Assembly (NCBI GenBank): GCA_014529385.2 | Contig: CM043945.1 | Location: forward strand, 141,712,241 to 141,776,240 | Reading direction: 5' to 3' | Length of the DNA: 64,000 bases | DNA from: Adiantum capillus-veneris | Taxonomy: Eukaryota; Streptophyta; Polypodiopsida; Polypodiales; Pteridaceae | Shown: positions 62,818-64,000 of the stretch, piece by piece | How the letters are laid out: every line of letters starts with the position of its first letter | Position numbering within the stretch: the first letter of the stretch is position 1 | Notes under the pieces: model-generated | What the model was told of the DNA's origin: nothing | The model's database searches: none | The model's input: only the letters and a program-made list of their open reading frames with translations | Made by a program: the position numbers and the translations under genes

Positions 62818-64000
62818 TGTAAGGTGCAGCGGAATGATTGTTTGCACTTTGCTCAAGATGAGTGCTCCGAACTGTGCTCAAGGTTCTTTTTGTTCTTATG
62901 GAAGGTAGAGCCCTCCGTTCTTAATGGAAAGTGCTATGATCACAAACAAAGTGAATGGACACTGTGCGTGCAAGTGTATGAGACTGAGAGACGGAGAGAG
63001 AAGAGAGATACGACACCAGAGACGTTGTAAAAACCCTCCTCCGAAGGCCCCACTCTCGTTGGCGAGAGTGGTCCACTTATGATTGCACAGTGGTACAATG
63101 CGTATGCAGTGGACTGATGCAACTTGGGACTATGCCGATGATGACGACGACTTTAGGGCTGAAATCTGTGGTCTTCTATCTGCTGAATTTCGGGGCTGTT
63201 TCGGTGGCTGAAAATGACTGTTTTGGCTGCGTTTTCGAGGCTGCAAATGGAGATCTTCTGCAATCATTTAGGGCGGAATCTGCTGGGTTCCTAAAGGCTG
63301 AAATCGCTGGTCCATCTGCTGCTGAAATGGCTGCAAATAGAAAAACGCTAGGGCTGCTGTAGCGTTAGTAAAACGCTGGCGTGTTTGAGGTCAAAACGCT
63401 AGCAAGGCTGGTTTTTCCTTAACGCTAGGCTGATAACATGTGATGGCGATTCCCTTGATAAGGCAAAGGCTAGGTATGTTGGTGATGGCGAGGATATGCT
63501 GATGCAAAACGCTAGGGCTCGAGGGATTGTTGGCGGCCAAGCAATGTTGAAAACGCCAAGGCTAGGGGAGTTACTGTTGTGAAGCAAAAACGCTAGAAGT
63601 CCTTGGGTTCTGCTGAGAAGTTGCCTGTTGAGCAAGGTGCTCCTGCTGCCTCTTCTGCCAAATAGTGCTAGCTCTAGTTTGCTTATATACAAACTTAGCA
63701 AAATTGCCCTACCTACTTTTGTCAGAAAGTCACTTAAATTAATAAGTGGAAAATGTCTAAAAATAGGAAAAATAGGCTAAAATCACTGAAAAAATCCCCT
63801 AACTGATTCTAATGGATTCTGATGGGAATACTGATGATCATGTTGTGTGCAGCCAGAGGATATGCATCGATGCTAAGTGACTGGGCATGCACGGTCTACG
63901 AATAGACTCACAAAATTGCCAGATCACTTATAAATCTAGATTGACTGGACTGACTGAACCCTTGTCGTGCTGTAGCTTGTCCACGGACACATAGGGTTGG
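62818..64000 (-). repeat. I: minus-strand LTR of the same family, runs off window
   Basis: Begins TGTAAGGTGCAGCGGAATGA (the minus-strand LTR end) and reads to CCACGGACACATAGGGTTGG, lacking only about 16-20 bases of a full LTR at the window edge. It has the hairpin at 63050 and many CAAAAACGCTA words (reverse of GCGTTTTTG). It could be a solo LTR or one end of a full element. Confidence 0.85.
63050..63071 (-). ncRNA. LTR hairpin (I)
   Basis: CCACTCTCG-TTGG-CGAGAGTGG on the plus strand: stem intact, loop variant. Confidence 0.6.

Overview
The window is plant nuclear DNA made almost entirely of transposable elements. I find no host gene, tRNA, rRNA or CRISPR array. The plant assignment rests on a CACTA (En/Spm) transposase gene with TNP2, DUF4218, DUF4216 and Ptta/En/Spm domains and GT-AG introns. 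It is also supported by many Ty3/gypsy LTR retrotransposons, including one with a chromodomain-like tail, by primer-binding sites matching plant initiator tRNA-Met and tRNA-Trp, and by long GA/CT, CA and TA microsatellites. The density of nested, decayed elements suggests a large genome (fern, lycophyte and gymnosperm are all possible). Species cannot be read from the sequence.

Layout. 1-3224: decayed Ty3 pol (T1, +). 3985-7607 and 27267-28480: two pieces of a CACTA transposase on the minus strand. The second stops inside TNP2 at the point where the first resumes, so they look like one element split by about 19.6 kb of LTR retrotransposons. Inside that gap, element B (8029-19330, +) has matching LTRs and gag-PR-RT-RNase H-IN. 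Its RT is interrupted by a smaller gag-only element, Bin (11758-15765). Element C (about 19331-27200, +) has a tRNA-Asp-like primer site, a 2-kb leader with an 8-copy palindrome array, gag and a protease remnant, and a tryptophan-proline repeat tail, with no RT. 28480-33000 holds microsatellites and short tandem duplications. 33050-36760 holds an LTR-like promoter, a duplicated ~60-residue domain also found in Bin, a tRNA-Trp primer site and a long acidic ORF (element K). 36780-37275 is a ~70-bp tandem repeat. 37733-42772 is element D, a Ty3 element whose gag-pol is one continuous frame broken only by three nonsense codons and cut off at the start of the integrase.

44620-64000 is a nest. Element H (+) carries G (45801-62402, -) in its 5' LTR. 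G carries chromovirus E (45898-52301, +; target duplication CCTTC) in its 3' LTR and element F (57077-61479, +; target duplication TGGGG) in its 5' LTR. A further LTR copy, I, lies in H's leader and runs off the window. F, G, H and I are one family. G and F lack RT, RNase H and integrase and instead carry an Asp/His-rich repeat followed by a conserved ORF of unknown function. The family shares two RNA-hairpin candidates, one in the LTR and one just after the primer-binding site.

Functionally, T1, B, D and E once encoded the replication enzymes. Bin, C, K, G and F have gag-like and accessory reading frames only and would have needed enzymes in trans. Every long reading frame is broken, so nothing here looks autonomously active today. 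The most interesting signals are the conserved hairpins, the accessory ORF of G/F, the palindrome array of C, and the small domain shared by Bin and K.
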